The notes under the pieces: generated by a model | Told to the model about the DNA's origin: nothing | Database searches by the model: none | What the model saw: the letters and a program-made list of their open reading frames with translations, nothing else | Assembly (NCBI RefSeq): GCF_012912105.1 | Contig: NZ_QMEA01000031.1 | Span: 1-52,662, forward strand | DNA: 52,662 nt | From: Brasilonema sp. UFV-L1 | GTDB lineage: Bacteria > Cyanobacteriota > Cyanobacteriia > Cyanobacteriales > Nostocaceae | Direction: 5' to 3' | Program-made: the position numbers and the translations under genes | Part shown: piece after piece, positions 26,613 through 34,189 of the stretch | Layout of the letters: each line of letters opens with the position of its first letter | Numbering within the stretch: position 1 is the first letter of the stretch

Positions 26613-26642
26613 ATTGGTTGACCAATGGGTGTACATTAATGT
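26613..26642. promoter_or_regulatory. Palindromic sites between RHH gene and tnpB
   Basis: ATTGGT-TG-ACCAAT at 26613-26626 is a perfect dyad touching the RHH start codon, and ACATTAATGT at 26633-26642 is a second perfect palindrome. The phrase GTGTACATTAAT here recurs as GTGTACAATAAT in the gap of the second RHH-tnpB pair. Candidate operator for the RHH protein. Confidence 0.5.
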
Positions 26643-26677
26643 TATCTTATTCCCCGTGAAGTAGAGGTCGAACACTG

Positions 26678-28204
26678 ATGAAGGTTACATATCAGTACAA
26701 GTTTTATCCAGATACTAAACAAAAGTTAGAACTTAATAGTTGGTTGCGGATTTCACGCTACTGGTATAACCGTCAATTGGGTGAGCGCTTCACTTGGTGG
26801 CAAAACAACCATTTGCAATTACAAGCTTTTCCGCAGTGGAAAGAAATATTCCCGTGTTTGTTTGGCAATCGTCCAAACTATTACACTCAAAAATTGCAGT
26901 TACCCGTAATCAAGCAAGACTTGGTAGTTGTTGTCCACAGTGGCGAACTGCTTGATTTGACTCGCGTTGATTCAACCATCCTTCAAGATATTTGTAAACG
27001 GGTTGACAAGGGTTTTGAGCGTTATATAATTGGTGATTGCGATGGGAAACGTTCGGGTAAACCGCGCTTGAAAACAGAAGCGAGTTTCCGAACAATGACG
27101 TTTGCAACTGCGAATAATGATTGGATTAAGCTAGTACGTAAAAATTGGTTTTATTTACGATTGCCCAAAATTGCTGTAGTTAAAGTACGGATGCACCGAC
27201 CACTACCTAATGGTTTCAAGCTAAAACAAGTTAGCGTAACCAAAAAAGTAGACGGTTGGTACATGCAAATGGTTCTAGAGGATACCTCTGTTCCAGACTT
27301 TAACCCGGATGAGGAGGTCTTACACGAAAAAAATGGGCAGTACCGAAGCTTTGATCGGAGGAAACCTCCGCTCAAACTTCTCGCTTATTGTGATATGCGT
27401 CTTGACCCCACGATTAATCGAGAGGTTTTAAAGCCTGCCCATTTTTTAGCGGACAAATGCGATGAAATCACTCCAACTTGGGAGAATTCGATGGGGCTAG
27501 ATGCCGTCCTGCATGGGGATGATTACCTTGCAACATCTGAGGGTACTAAACTTCCAAGCCTTAAATCATTACGCAAAAACCAGCACAAACTAGACAAGAT
27601 TTCTAGAAAAAGAAACAAGCGTAGCCGTGGTAGTAAGTCACGACGTAAGCTAGCCAAGAAAGAGGCTAAACAACATCAAAAAATAGCCTTATGTCGCAAA
27701 GATTTTCAATACAAAACAGCGCATAAACTTGTAAGAACAGGGAAGAAATTTTTCTTCCATGAGAAACTTAACTTACAAAGCTTGAGCAAAAGAAATGCAC
27801 CAAAGCAGGATGAAAATGGGTTATTTTTACCTAATGGTCAATCTGCAAAATCAGGATTGAATAAGTCTTGGATGGATGCAGCATTCGCGCAGTTTTTTGA
27901 GATACTAGGTCACATAGCCGGAAAAGCTGGAGCCGTTGTAGTACCTCAAAATCCTGCATACAGTTCCCAAGTTCTTTGTTATCGGAACGAGATAGTTTTT
28001 AGCGATACTGATATGCGAGAATATTGGGACGAACAGTTATTGCTTCTAGTTGATAGAGACATTAATGCTGCTATTAACTTGAAGCGACTAGGGTTGGACA
28101 TTTTCCCTAGGATAAAACGCCGTAATGGGAAGGTTTCTATAGTTGGTGCTATAGATAAAAGTACCATGAATGAAATTGTGTATATCCTTAAAAGGACTGC
28201 ATGA
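26678..28204 (+). CDS. tnpB: TnpB-type RNA-guided endonuclease (508 aa), zinc ribbon degenerate
   Basis: A 508-residue TnpB/OrfB protein. RuvC-like acidic residues are in place: Asp at about 275 (MGLDAVLHGDDYLATSEG), Glu at about 362 (FFHEKLNLQSLS) and DRDINAAIN at about 459. The zinc ribbon normally between the last two, with two CxxC pairs, is degenerate: only one Cys remains in SSQVLCYRNEIVFSDTD. Long basic stretch KISRKRNKRSRGSKSRRKLA fits RNA binding. Family members cut DNA using a guide RNA made from the 3' end of the element. Intact length and catalytic residues suggest it may be active; loss of zinc ligands raises doubt. It may use the hairpin-ended RNA finishing at about 28237. Confidence 0.85.
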   Translation: MKVTYQYKFYPDTKQKLELNSWLRISRYWYNRQLGERFTWWQNNHLQLQAFPQWKEIFPCLFGNRPNYYTQKLQLPVIKQDLVVVVHSGELLDLTRVDSTILQDICKRVDKGFERYIIGDCDGKRSGKPRLKTEASFRTMTFATANNDWIKLVRKNWFYLRLPKIAVVKVRMHRPLPNGFKLKQVSVTKKVDGWYMQMVLEDTSVPDFNPDEEVLHEKNGQYRSFDRRKPPLKLLAYCDMRLDPTINREVLKPAHFLADKCDEITPTWENSMGLDAVLHGDDYLATSEGTKLPSLKSLRKNQHKLDKISRKRNKRSRGSKSRRKLAKKEAKQHQKIALCRKDFQYKTAHKLVRTGKKFFFHEKLNLQSLSKRNAPKQDENGLFLPNGQSAKSGLNKSWMDAAFAQFFEILGHIAGKAGAVVVPQNPAYSSQVLCYRNEIVFSDTDMREYWDEQLLLLVDRDINAAINLKRLGLDIFPRIKRRNGKVSIVGAIDKSTMNEIVYILKRTA

Positions 28205-28206
28205 AG

Positions 28207-28237
28207 CCTACACCATACCCGCAAGGGTTGGTGTAGG
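28207..28237 (+). ncRNA. Right-end hairpin, probable 3' scaffold end of TnpB guide RNA
   Basis: CCTACACCA pairs with TGGTGTAGG, followed inward by ACCC-GCAA-GGGT with a GNRA loop. It starts 3 bases after the tnpB stop codon. In TnpB systems the guide RNA covers the 3' end of the gene and the right end, with the guide being the flanking DNA, here porin sequence from about 28240. The 5' end of such an RNA cannot be placed by eye. Confidence 0.5.
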
Positions 28238-28239
28238 AG

Positions 28240-28494
28240 ATGTCACGTAAACAAGGAAGTGTAGCGGGAATTGTTATTGGACAACCACCAAAAGTGATCA
28301 GTAATGACTTTCAGCTTGCAGGACGAGCATACGAAGATGAAGATACCGCAGTTCATCTAGAAGCTTTTTACCGTTACCAAGCGACTGACAATATTTCCAT
28401 CACCCCTGGAGTCTTGGTAATTATAAACCCAGAACACAACAGCAGCAATGACACTATATATATCGGTACAATTCGCACAACTTTCAGCTTTTGA
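28240..28494 (+). pseudogene. Iron-uptake porin fragment (3' part)
   Basis: Encodes RKQGSVAGIVIGQPPKVISN, then DTAVHLEAFYRYQATDNISI and a terminal barrel strand IGTIRTTFSF, ending in Phe as outer-membrane porins do. It is the C-terminus of the same iron-uptake porin type as the piece at 25911-26162. About 100 central residues expected between the pieces are missing, so a deletion accompanied or followed the TnpB-element insertion. The ATG at 28240 belongs to the junction rather than a true start. Confidence 0.82.
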
Positions 28495-28503
28495 TTTTTG
28501 AAC

Positions 28504-28863
28504 CTAGTCTAGCTGAGTGCGGACTCTTTCAAGTAAGTCTTTAAAGCTAAAAGGCTTAGTAATGTAGTCATTCGCACCATTCTTAAGAGCAGCTGTCTTA
28601 TTCTGCTCATCACTCATAGCTGTCATAATAATAATCGGAAATTGTTTGCTCTGATTTCGTCGTAGTTCTCGCAGTACTGTCCAGCCATCTTTGATTGGAA
28701 GTTTGAGATCAAGCAAAATTAAGTCAAAATGACTATTCTCAGCCATATGTATTGCTTGCTCGCCATCTGCTGCAACTGCGGTAGAAAAACCATTTTTTCG
28801 TAGTCCTTTTTCGACGAAAGCGGCGAGGCGAGCTTCATCTTCTACAATTAAGACTTGGTTCAT
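28504..28863 (-). CDS. Receiver-only response regulator (CheY-like)
   Basis: A 119-residue single receiver domain with acidic pair in VLIVEDEARLA, phosphoacceptor Asp in LILLDLKLPIKDG (about 52), Thr/Ser switch in IIIMTAMSD and Lys in DYITKPFSF. There is no output domain. Its sequence is close to the receiver of the OmpR-type regulator encoded just upstream (both share GLRKNGF/GLKANGF and FVEKG/FIEKG), so it may be a duplicated, shortened copy and could share the same kinase or serve as a phosphate sink. It is 153 bp downstream of that gene. Confidence 0.9.
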   Translation of the reverse strand: MNQVLIVEDEARLAAFVEKGLRKNGFSTAVAADGEQAIHMAENSHFDLILLDLKLPIKDGWTVLRELRRNQSKQFPIIIMTAMSDEQNKTAALKNGANDYITKPFSFKDLLERVRTQLD

Positions 28864-29016
28864 ATCATATTCGGTAAAAATTGCTCACTACGAAAGCAGT
28901 TCGTTGAATATCATAAAACTGCCTTTCTGTAGCCACATGGAACTTATCACTCTTTCAACAGTAGAACAGAGTTTTATATATAAAAATGATCTGAAAAAAT
29001 TATATAAGAAATGGTA

Positions 29017-29688
29017 TCATAACTGCCGTAACCGATAACCCATACCTCTAACAGTTTCAATCAACTCACTGCCTAGTTTCTTCCGCAGATAGCCAACATA
29101 GACATCGACAATATTAGAACCAGGATCGTAATCGTACCCCCAAACCCGATCCAAAAGCTGTTCTCGACTAAAGACTTGTCCTGGATGACGGAAAAAAGTT
29201 TCTGCCAAAGTAAACTCACGAGCTGCGAGTTCGATAGTGCGATCGCCGACTCGTGCTTTGCGAGTTCGTAAGTCAAGCACCACATCTTGTGCTGTAAGAA
29301 TCATCTCTTCCTTAACTAGCCCTACTTGGCGGTTTCGCAACCTCAGCCGCACTCTTACTAAGAGTTCTTCAAATCGAAAGGGTTTGGTCATGTAGTCATC
29401 AGCACCGCCTTCAAGTCCTGCGACTTTATCGTCAATATCATCACGAGCTGTCAGGATGATTATAGGTAATTCTTCACCCTGTCCCCGTATTTCTTCGAGC
29501 AACTTTAAACCATCTTTACCTGGAAGCCCTAAATCCAGAATCAGCAGATCGAAGTGAGTTCCTAAAACCATTCTCAAGGTTTCATCGGCATCTGTTGCAA
29601 CACAAGGATTAAAGCCATTTGCCTTTAATCCTTTCTCGATAAAGGCGGCTATACGGAATTCATCTTCAGCGATCAGAATGTGAGGCAT
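29017..29688 (-). CDS. OmpR/PhoB-family response regulator
   Basis: A 223-residue two-domain regulator. Receiver (about 1-120): EDEFRIAAF, phosphoacceptor Asp in LLILDLGLPGKDG (about 51), Lys in DDYMTKPFRF. Winged-helix output domain (about 127-222): ELAAREFTLAETFFRHPGQV, then REQLLDRVWGYDYDPGSNIVDVYVGYLRKKLG with the recognition helix. It lies 13 bp downstream of the histidine kinase gene, its evident partner. Target genes are unknown; none of the nearby genes shows an obvious direct-repeat box. Confidence 0.93.
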   Translation of the reverse strand: MPHILIAEDEFRIAAFIEKGLKANGFNPCVATDADETLRMVLGTHFDLLILDLGLPGKDGLKLLEEIRGQGEELPIIILTARDDIDDKVAGLEGGADDYMTKPFRFEELLVRVRLRLRNRQVGLVKEEMILTAQDVVLDLRTRKARVGDRTIELAAREFTLAETFFRHPGQVFSREQLLDRVWGYDYDPGSNIVDVYVGYLRKKLGSELIETVRGMGYRLRQL

Positions 29689-29701
29689 AGGTAGTTTTTA
29701 A

Positions 29702-31261
29702 CTATGAATTATCAATCAATTGATCATTCATCATTGGGGGTGGTTCCACAGGCAAAACAATAGTAAATTTTGCTCCGTTACCTGGTTGAGTGCGAAGTTT
29801 AACCATCCCACAGTGAGCTTCAGCTATTGCTTTGACAATCGACAATCCCAAACCCGCTCCCTCGGAACGACGACGACTGTGTGCAGCACGGGCAAAGCGC
29901 TCAAAGATTCGTTGTTGATCACTAACAGCAATGCCTTCCCCAGTATCGCGAACCCAAAAATGAACTTTACCATTTGAAATCGTAGAGCCAATAGAAATCA
30001 CATCAGTGTTTTTTGTATGCTGGGTCGCATTTTGTACTAAATTCATCACAGCCTGAGTAATCCGCTGCCGATCCACGACAATTTGACCCTTACCCATAGC
30101 ATCTAAGCGCCAATTACGATCTGCTAAGATTTTTGCTTTAGCATACAATTCCTCTGTTAGAGCAGCAACATCAACCGTCTTTAACTGTAAAAAATCTGAG
30201 CGTTCTGCCTTTGCAAGTAAAATCATATCTTCTACAAATCGGCTCATACGGTCTAATTCATCCAGCACCAGTATTCGAGTTTCCTCTATCTCCTCTGGGT
30301 CATTGTCCATTAATTCTAGGTGTCCCCGAATAATAGTAATGGGTGTCTGCAGTTCATGTCCAGCATCGTTAATAAAGTTCCGCTGGCTGGTGAAAGCTCT
30401 TTGCAATCGATCCATCATCTCGTTAAAAGTGGTTGCCAATTCTGCTATTTCACCTTGTCCTTGAACGGAAATACGCTTTTGCAAGTCTGATTCGCTAGTA
30501 GAACGTATCGCTGCTATCAGCATTCGTAAGGGAGCCAGTACATGTCCAGAAGCTACCCAAGCCAGTACCAAAGCCACAACCAAAACAACGCAACTGACTT
30601 GAACGATAACGATGACAGCTTCTAAGGCTTCTGCATGTTCACCAGCACTCGTGTGAGCTACCACAAACACCCCTAAGATTTCTCCGTTAATTTTAACAGG
30701 TTGAGTCAAGTAAAGGATGCTGTGAACGGAACTATCAGAAAAATGCTTTTCACCTTGTTCTGGTTGAGTTTGTTTTGCCCAATACTGCATTAATTGTGAA
30801 TTTTCTGCCAGTTGTTCTGGTCGTCCTCTAGGACTTGATCTATAGAATTTTCCATCTAAGAATGCAATCAAAAAAGTATCGTCATCAGGAAGCTGGCTAG
30901 ACAAAAACGCTTTGAAAAAGTCTTTAAGTTGTTGTCTCGAAGATGGACGCTGAAGACGCTCATCTGTCCTCAGCATCTCAAACTGTTGTATGTCAAGAGC
31001 ATCTTTTTCCGTGTGATCGGATGTGATGCCATAAGTAACTAGTGAGTGAAAAACCTTAATCTTTTCCCTCAATTCCCTGTTAACTCGCATATCCACACGG
31101 GCATGTAACAGTAGCCGAAAAGCAGGAATGGATACTACAAAGATGAAGGTGATAATCAATACATACCAAAGTAGTATGCGGGTTCGTGCTTCTCCCAAGA
31201 ACTTTCTCCAACCTCGAATAAGGTTGGATGTTGTGCCACTGTCATTGCTTTCATTACTCAC
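29702..31261 (-). CDS. Membrane sensor histidine kinase (HAMP, HisKA, HATPase)
   Basis: A 519-residue kinase: first membrane helix about 29-52 (LLWYVLIITFIFVVSIPAFR), an extracytoplasmic sensor region 53-215, second helix 216-238, HAMP 240-293, HisKA with phosphorylated His302 in GHELQTPITIIRG, and ATPase domain with N box VMNLVQNATQHT, G1 VRDTGEGI and G2 GAGLGLSIV. It would autophosphorylate in response to an envelope signal and pass phosphate to the regulator encoded 13 bp downstream. The signal is not known. The domain layout resembles RppB/CopS-like cyanobacterial sensors, but no orthology is claimed. Confidence 0.93.
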   Translation of the reverse strand: MSNESNDSGTTSNLIRGWRKFLGEARTRILLWYVLIITFIFVVSIPAFRLLLHARVDMRVNRELREKIKVFHSLVTYGITSDHTEKDALDIQQFEMLRTDERLQRPSSRQQLKDFFKAFLSSQLPDDDTFLIAFLDGKFYRSSPRGRPEQLAENSQLMQYWAKQTQPEQGEKHFSDSSVHSILYLTQPVKINGEILGVFVVAHTSAGEHAEALEAVIVIVQVSCVVLVVALVLAWVASGHVLAPLRMLIAAIRSTSESDLQKRISVQGQGEIAELATTFNEMMDRLQRAFTSQRNFINDAGHELQTPITIIRGHLELMDNDPEEIEETRILVLDELDRMSRFVEDMILLAKAERSDFLQLKTVDVAALTEELYAKAKILADRNWRLDAMGKGQIVVDRQRITQAVMNLVQNATQHTKNTDVISIGSTISNGKVHFWVRDTGEGIAVSDQQRIFERFARAAHSRRRSEGAGLGLSIVKAIAEAHCGMVKLRTQPGNGAKFTIVLPVEPPPMMNDQLIDNS

Positions 31262-31480
31262 TCTTGAAATGATTTTCCAACATACTCTTTGGTGATGTCT
31301 TCCATTTTAAAATTTTTTGTTAGATTATAACCAATTCTTCAGATTTCTGTCGCAAGATGGATTGACCATCGCTTTGCACGCCTGCTGACAGTTCAAAGGC
31401 AAAAGAAAAAATGGTAAAAGCCCTAACTTCAGGTATGGAAAGAGAAAGAAGATTTTTTTCATGAGTTGCTCTAGTCATAG

Positions 31481-32545
31481 TTAACTCTTCCTTGGTCGCC
31501 GCAACCTCTTGGAACCAATAGGTCCTAAAACTCGGTTGAGTGTACGCAATTGTTCCGCTGTTCCCATAGCGATCAGAACATCTCCTGGTAAAAATACCGT
31601 TTCAGGAGTGGGACCGCCGATAAGTTCCCCATTGGTGCGGCGGATAGCAAGCAGCAGTGCTCCGGTGAGCGCTCGTAAGTTTGCTTGCCCTAAAGTTTGA
31701 CCGACAAAAGGACAAGCCGCAGGGTCTAGCAAAAATTCTTCCATATACAGCTGTCGGTCTGTACCAGAAATGATCCCATCTACAAAATCCATCACTTGGG
31801 GTCTAAGAGCTGCTGCTGCCATACGCTTGCCTCCAGTTATATAAGGAGAAATCACAGCATCTGCGCCAGCACGTTGTAATTTTTGCAAAGCTTCTTCTGT
31901 ACTGGCGCGAGCGATCGCCCGAATATTAGGATTAAGTGTTTTCGCTGATAAGACTACATATAGATTTTCTGCATCTGAGGGGAGTGCTGCTACAATACAA
32001 ATTGCCCGTTCAATGCCAACCTTAAATAAAGTTTCATCCAGAGTGGCATCTCCTTGGTATACTGTGTAACCCTGAGATTGAGCTTGTTGTACAGAGTCTA
32101 ACCTAGAGTCAATAATGACAAAAAGAACGCCTTCTGCCCGAAATTCTATGGCAATTTGGCGACCTGTGCGGCTAAATCCACAGATGATATAATGGTCTGT
32201 TAAGGATTCCATTAAGCGCCTCTGTTGTCGTATTCTAATTCCTTGTTGAAAGTAACCTTGAATAACAGCTTCTGTGAATCTATTGACAATGTAACCAATA
32301 CTGACAACGCCCATCAAAATCAAGGCGATGGTAAACAATCTTCCTCGTGCCCCTAACGGTCGGGTTTCACCATAGCCAACAGTCGCTAAGGTAATGACGG
32401 TCATATAAGCTGCGTCTTCCCATGACCAATCCTCCACAAACTTGTACCACAAAGTGCCAATGAGAAAGACTCCAGCCAGGGCGATGATCCCTGCCTTTAA
32501 TTCTTTCTGAATCTGTTGATACTTTTGCTCTAGTGTTGAATACAC
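31481..32545 (-). CDS. Potassium channel with TrkA-N/TrkA-C cytosolic domains
   Basis: A 354-residue two-helix K+ channel subunit from a GTG start. Helix 1 is about 18-38, the pore loop has the filter TLATVGYGETRPLG (GYGE in place of the usual GYGD), and helix 2 is about 70-92. The Rossmann TrkA-N (RCK) domain begins HYIICGFSRTGRQIAIEFRA with its GxGxxG variant and ends with Asp in VIIDSR; a TrkA-C domain fills about 255-345. Such channels let K+ through under control of a nucleotide or Ca2+ bound by the RCK ring. It stands alone, on the same strand as the two-component genes. Confidence 0.9.
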   Translation of the reverse strand: MYSTLEQKYQQIQKELKAGIIALAGVFLIGTLWYKFVEDWSWEDAAYMTVITLATVGYGETRPLGARGRLFTIALILMGVVSIGYIVNRFTEAVIQGYFQQGIRIRQQRRLMESLTDHYIICGFSRTGRQIAIEFRAEGVLFVIIDSRLDSVQQAQSQGYTVYQGDATLDETLFKVGIERAICIVAALPSDAENLYVVLSAKTLNPNIRAIARASTEEALQKLQRAGADAVISPYITGGKRMAAAALRPQVMDFVDGIISGTDRQLYMEEFLLDPAACPFVGQTLGQANLRALTGALLLAIRRTNGELIGGPTPETVFLPGDVLIAMGTAEQLRTLNRVLGPIGSKRLRRPRKS

Positions 32546-32698
32546 GGTTTTTTTCCATCGCCACTCGTTTGAGAATATCTGAGTGCTGGCTTAAGATGAA
32601 GTTTGTAAGAAGATTTTTTTCAAGATTGTCATAGAAAAGAGTGTCCAACGGTAAGATGAAAAATTTCAGGAGGAGTTACTAGATAGCAAAAAATCTAA

Positions 32699-32863
32699 TT
32701 AAATCGAACAACTTCGAGCGTTTCGCATTTTCTTTTTCAAACTACGGATAAATTCTCGTAGCACATCAGTCCGGTTCTTTCCTGTCAACTGACAATACTC
32801 ATCTAATAATTCCAATTCTGCTTGTGTTACTCGTAAGTCTATTCTTTTATCCTGTTTCGCCAT
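32699..32863 (-). CDS. Ribbon-helix-helix (CopG-like) protein divergent from second tnpB
   Basis: About 54 residues from ATG 32863 (MAKQDKRIDLRVTQAELELL). The pattern is a clear RHH: strand RIDLRVT, helix QAELELLDEYCQLTG, loop KNRT, helix DVLREFIRSLKKK, then a basic tail. The upstream in-frame ATG at 32920 would overlap the tnpB start and is less likely. 48 bp separate the two divergent start codons. Probably a DNA-binding autorepressor that limits tnpB expression (inference), as at the first tnpB. Confidence 0.75.
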   Translation of the reverse strand: MAKQDKRIDLRVTQAELELLDEYCQLTGKNRTDVLREFIRSLKKKMRNARSCSI

Positions 32864-32879
32864 TACCAAATCTGTAAAC

Positions 32880-32911
32880 TGTGTGTACAATAATAGATAG
32901 TATAATATTTT
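32880..32911 (+). promoter_or_regulatory. tnpB promoter region with TATAAT and shared GTGTACA motif
   Basis: GTGTGTACAATAATAGATAG then TATAAT (32900-32905), 6 bases before the tnpB ATG at 32912. The phrase GTGTACAATAAT matches GTGTACATTAAT in the first RHH-tnpB gap. The very short leader would give nearly leaderless translation from 32912, or a short leader for the ATG at 32924. Confidence 0.4.
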
Positions 32912-34102
32912 ATGTTTCAAGCGATGTACGCGATTAAGATTGAGCTAAAAGTGAATAACAAAGAGCAAACTTTATTGCGTAAACATGCTGGCTTTGCCCG
33001 TTTTGTTTACAACTACGGGCTAGCACTAATACAAGGCTTGGAACGAGATGGGATAGCAGGTGGGTACGGCAAGAAAATCAAGGCTATCAAAAAGGTCTTG
33101 ACGAACTACACCAAGAAGCAACAAGAATTCCAGTGGATGTCTAAGCTTTCTTCCAAGGTTTATCAAAGCTCATTGCAGGCTTTGGAGAATGCTTACAGGC
33201 GTTGGGGTCAGGGGATAGCGGATAGACCAAGATTTAAGCGTCGCAAAGATGGGGAATCCTTCACCGTCTATGACAGCAATGGTAAGATACTGCTTCCTTA
33301 CGGTAAGCGAATCAAAATTCCTACGCTGGAAACATTCCGGCTAAAAGAAGCTTTGCCTTGTTCGTATTGCACGCAGACTTTTACGATTAGCCATCATGCG
33401 GGTAAATGGTTTGTAAGCTTTGCAGTAGACGCACAGAAAATCCCGCCTACTTACCATCCAGAAGAAAAAGTTGGAATTGACTTAGGGGTGAAATGCTTTG
33501 CCACCTTGAGCGACGGGACTAGCGTGGAAGCGCCAAAGCCAATGAAAAAAGCAAAAACCAAGCTGGCTAAACTACAATGGCGTAACCGCAAAAAGCAATT
33601 AGGTAACCGTCGTTTGAGTGTCAAGCAATCAAACAGAGCAAAGAAGTATTTTGACTCTTTGGCTAAACAGCATGATCGCGTAACTAGTCAGCGTCAAGAT
33701 TTCTTGCACAAACTAACAACAAATATAAGTCGCAAGTACTATCGAATTCGCATAGAAGATCTGAATGTAAGTGGGATGCTCGCGAATAGAAAACTATCAG
33801 CAGCAATCTCTGACTTAGGGTTTTATGAGTTTCGTCGTCAATTAACTTATAAGTCCCAAGTTTACGGGACTAAAGTTGAGTTGGTTGATAGATGGTATCC
33901 ATCATCAAAAACGTGCTGCATGTGTGGCGCTAAGCATGACGGACTAAAACTATCTGACAGAATCTACAAGTGCATCAACTTTAGCTGTGTAGCTCATACA
34001 ATCATGTTAGATAGGGACCTGAACGCGGCTTTTAATTTGTTGAATGCCCCTTGTGAGTATGTACGGTTGGCTCAACCGGAAGATACGTCCGTCGACAAGT
34101 AG
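32912..34102 (+). CDS. tnpB: TnpB-type RNA-guided endonuclease (396 aa), intact motifs
   Basis: A 396-residue TnpB, usual length for the family. N-terminal helical/RNA-binding domain is about 1-170. RuvC-like residues: Asp190 in KVGIDLGVKCFATLSDG, Glu282 in IRIEDLNVSGML, and DRDLNAAFN from 367. The zinc ribbon is complete: CCMCGAKHDG and YKCINFSC. It should be able to act as a guide-RNA nuclease. ATG 32924 (MYAIKIELK) is an equally good start. It sits 87 bp before argD, so the element may have displaced argD's promoter. No TnpA gene accompanies it. The right end and guide RNA boundary, expected within 34060-34160, cannot be placed firmly. Confidence 0.92.
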   Translation: MFQAMYAIKIELKVNNKEQTLLRKHAGFARFVYNYGLALIQGLERDGIAGGYGKKIKAIKKVLTNYTKKQQEFQWMSKLSSKVYQSSLQALENAYRRWGQGIADRPRFKRRKDGESFTVYDSNGKILLPYGKRIKIPTLETFRLKEALPCSYCTQTFTISHHAGKWFVSFAVDAQKIPPTYHPEEKVGIDLGVKCFATLSDGTSVEAPKPMKKAKTKLAKLQWRNRKKQLGNRRLSVKQSNRAKKYFDSLAKQHDRVTSQRQDFLHKLTTNISRKYYRIRIEDLNVSGMLANRKLSAAISDLGFYEFRRQLTYKSQVYGTKVELVDRWYPSSKTCCMCGAKHDGLKLSDRIYKCINFSCVAHTIMLDRDLNAAFNLLNAPCEYVRLAQPEDTSVDK

Positions 34103-34189
34103 GAGCCGACTCCCTTGGGTGAAGCGGAAAGTAAACATCGATTTGTTCATATTTGAACGATTTGTATAAGTTTTATGGAGCAGTAGGTA

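Larger units (their letters stand above)
26163..28239 (+). mobile_element. IS200/IS605-type TnpB-only element with RHH gene, inside porin remnant
   Basis: About 2.07 kb lying between two pieces of a porin gene. It contains a divergent RHH gene and tnpB, with matching hairpins near both ends (26176-26204 and 28207-28237). No TnpA (Y1 transposase) is present, so movement would need TnpA in trans. The left part (26230-26420) also carries GC-rich dispersed repeats (GAACTTCGTTCCGCTCCGC). Exact ends are not certain; borders here are where porin similarity stops. Confidence 0.7.

Noticed and set aside
32367-32648. 93-codon minus-strand frame upstream of the K+ channel
   Set aside because: It overlaps the conserved pore region of the channel gene in another frame and has no family features.
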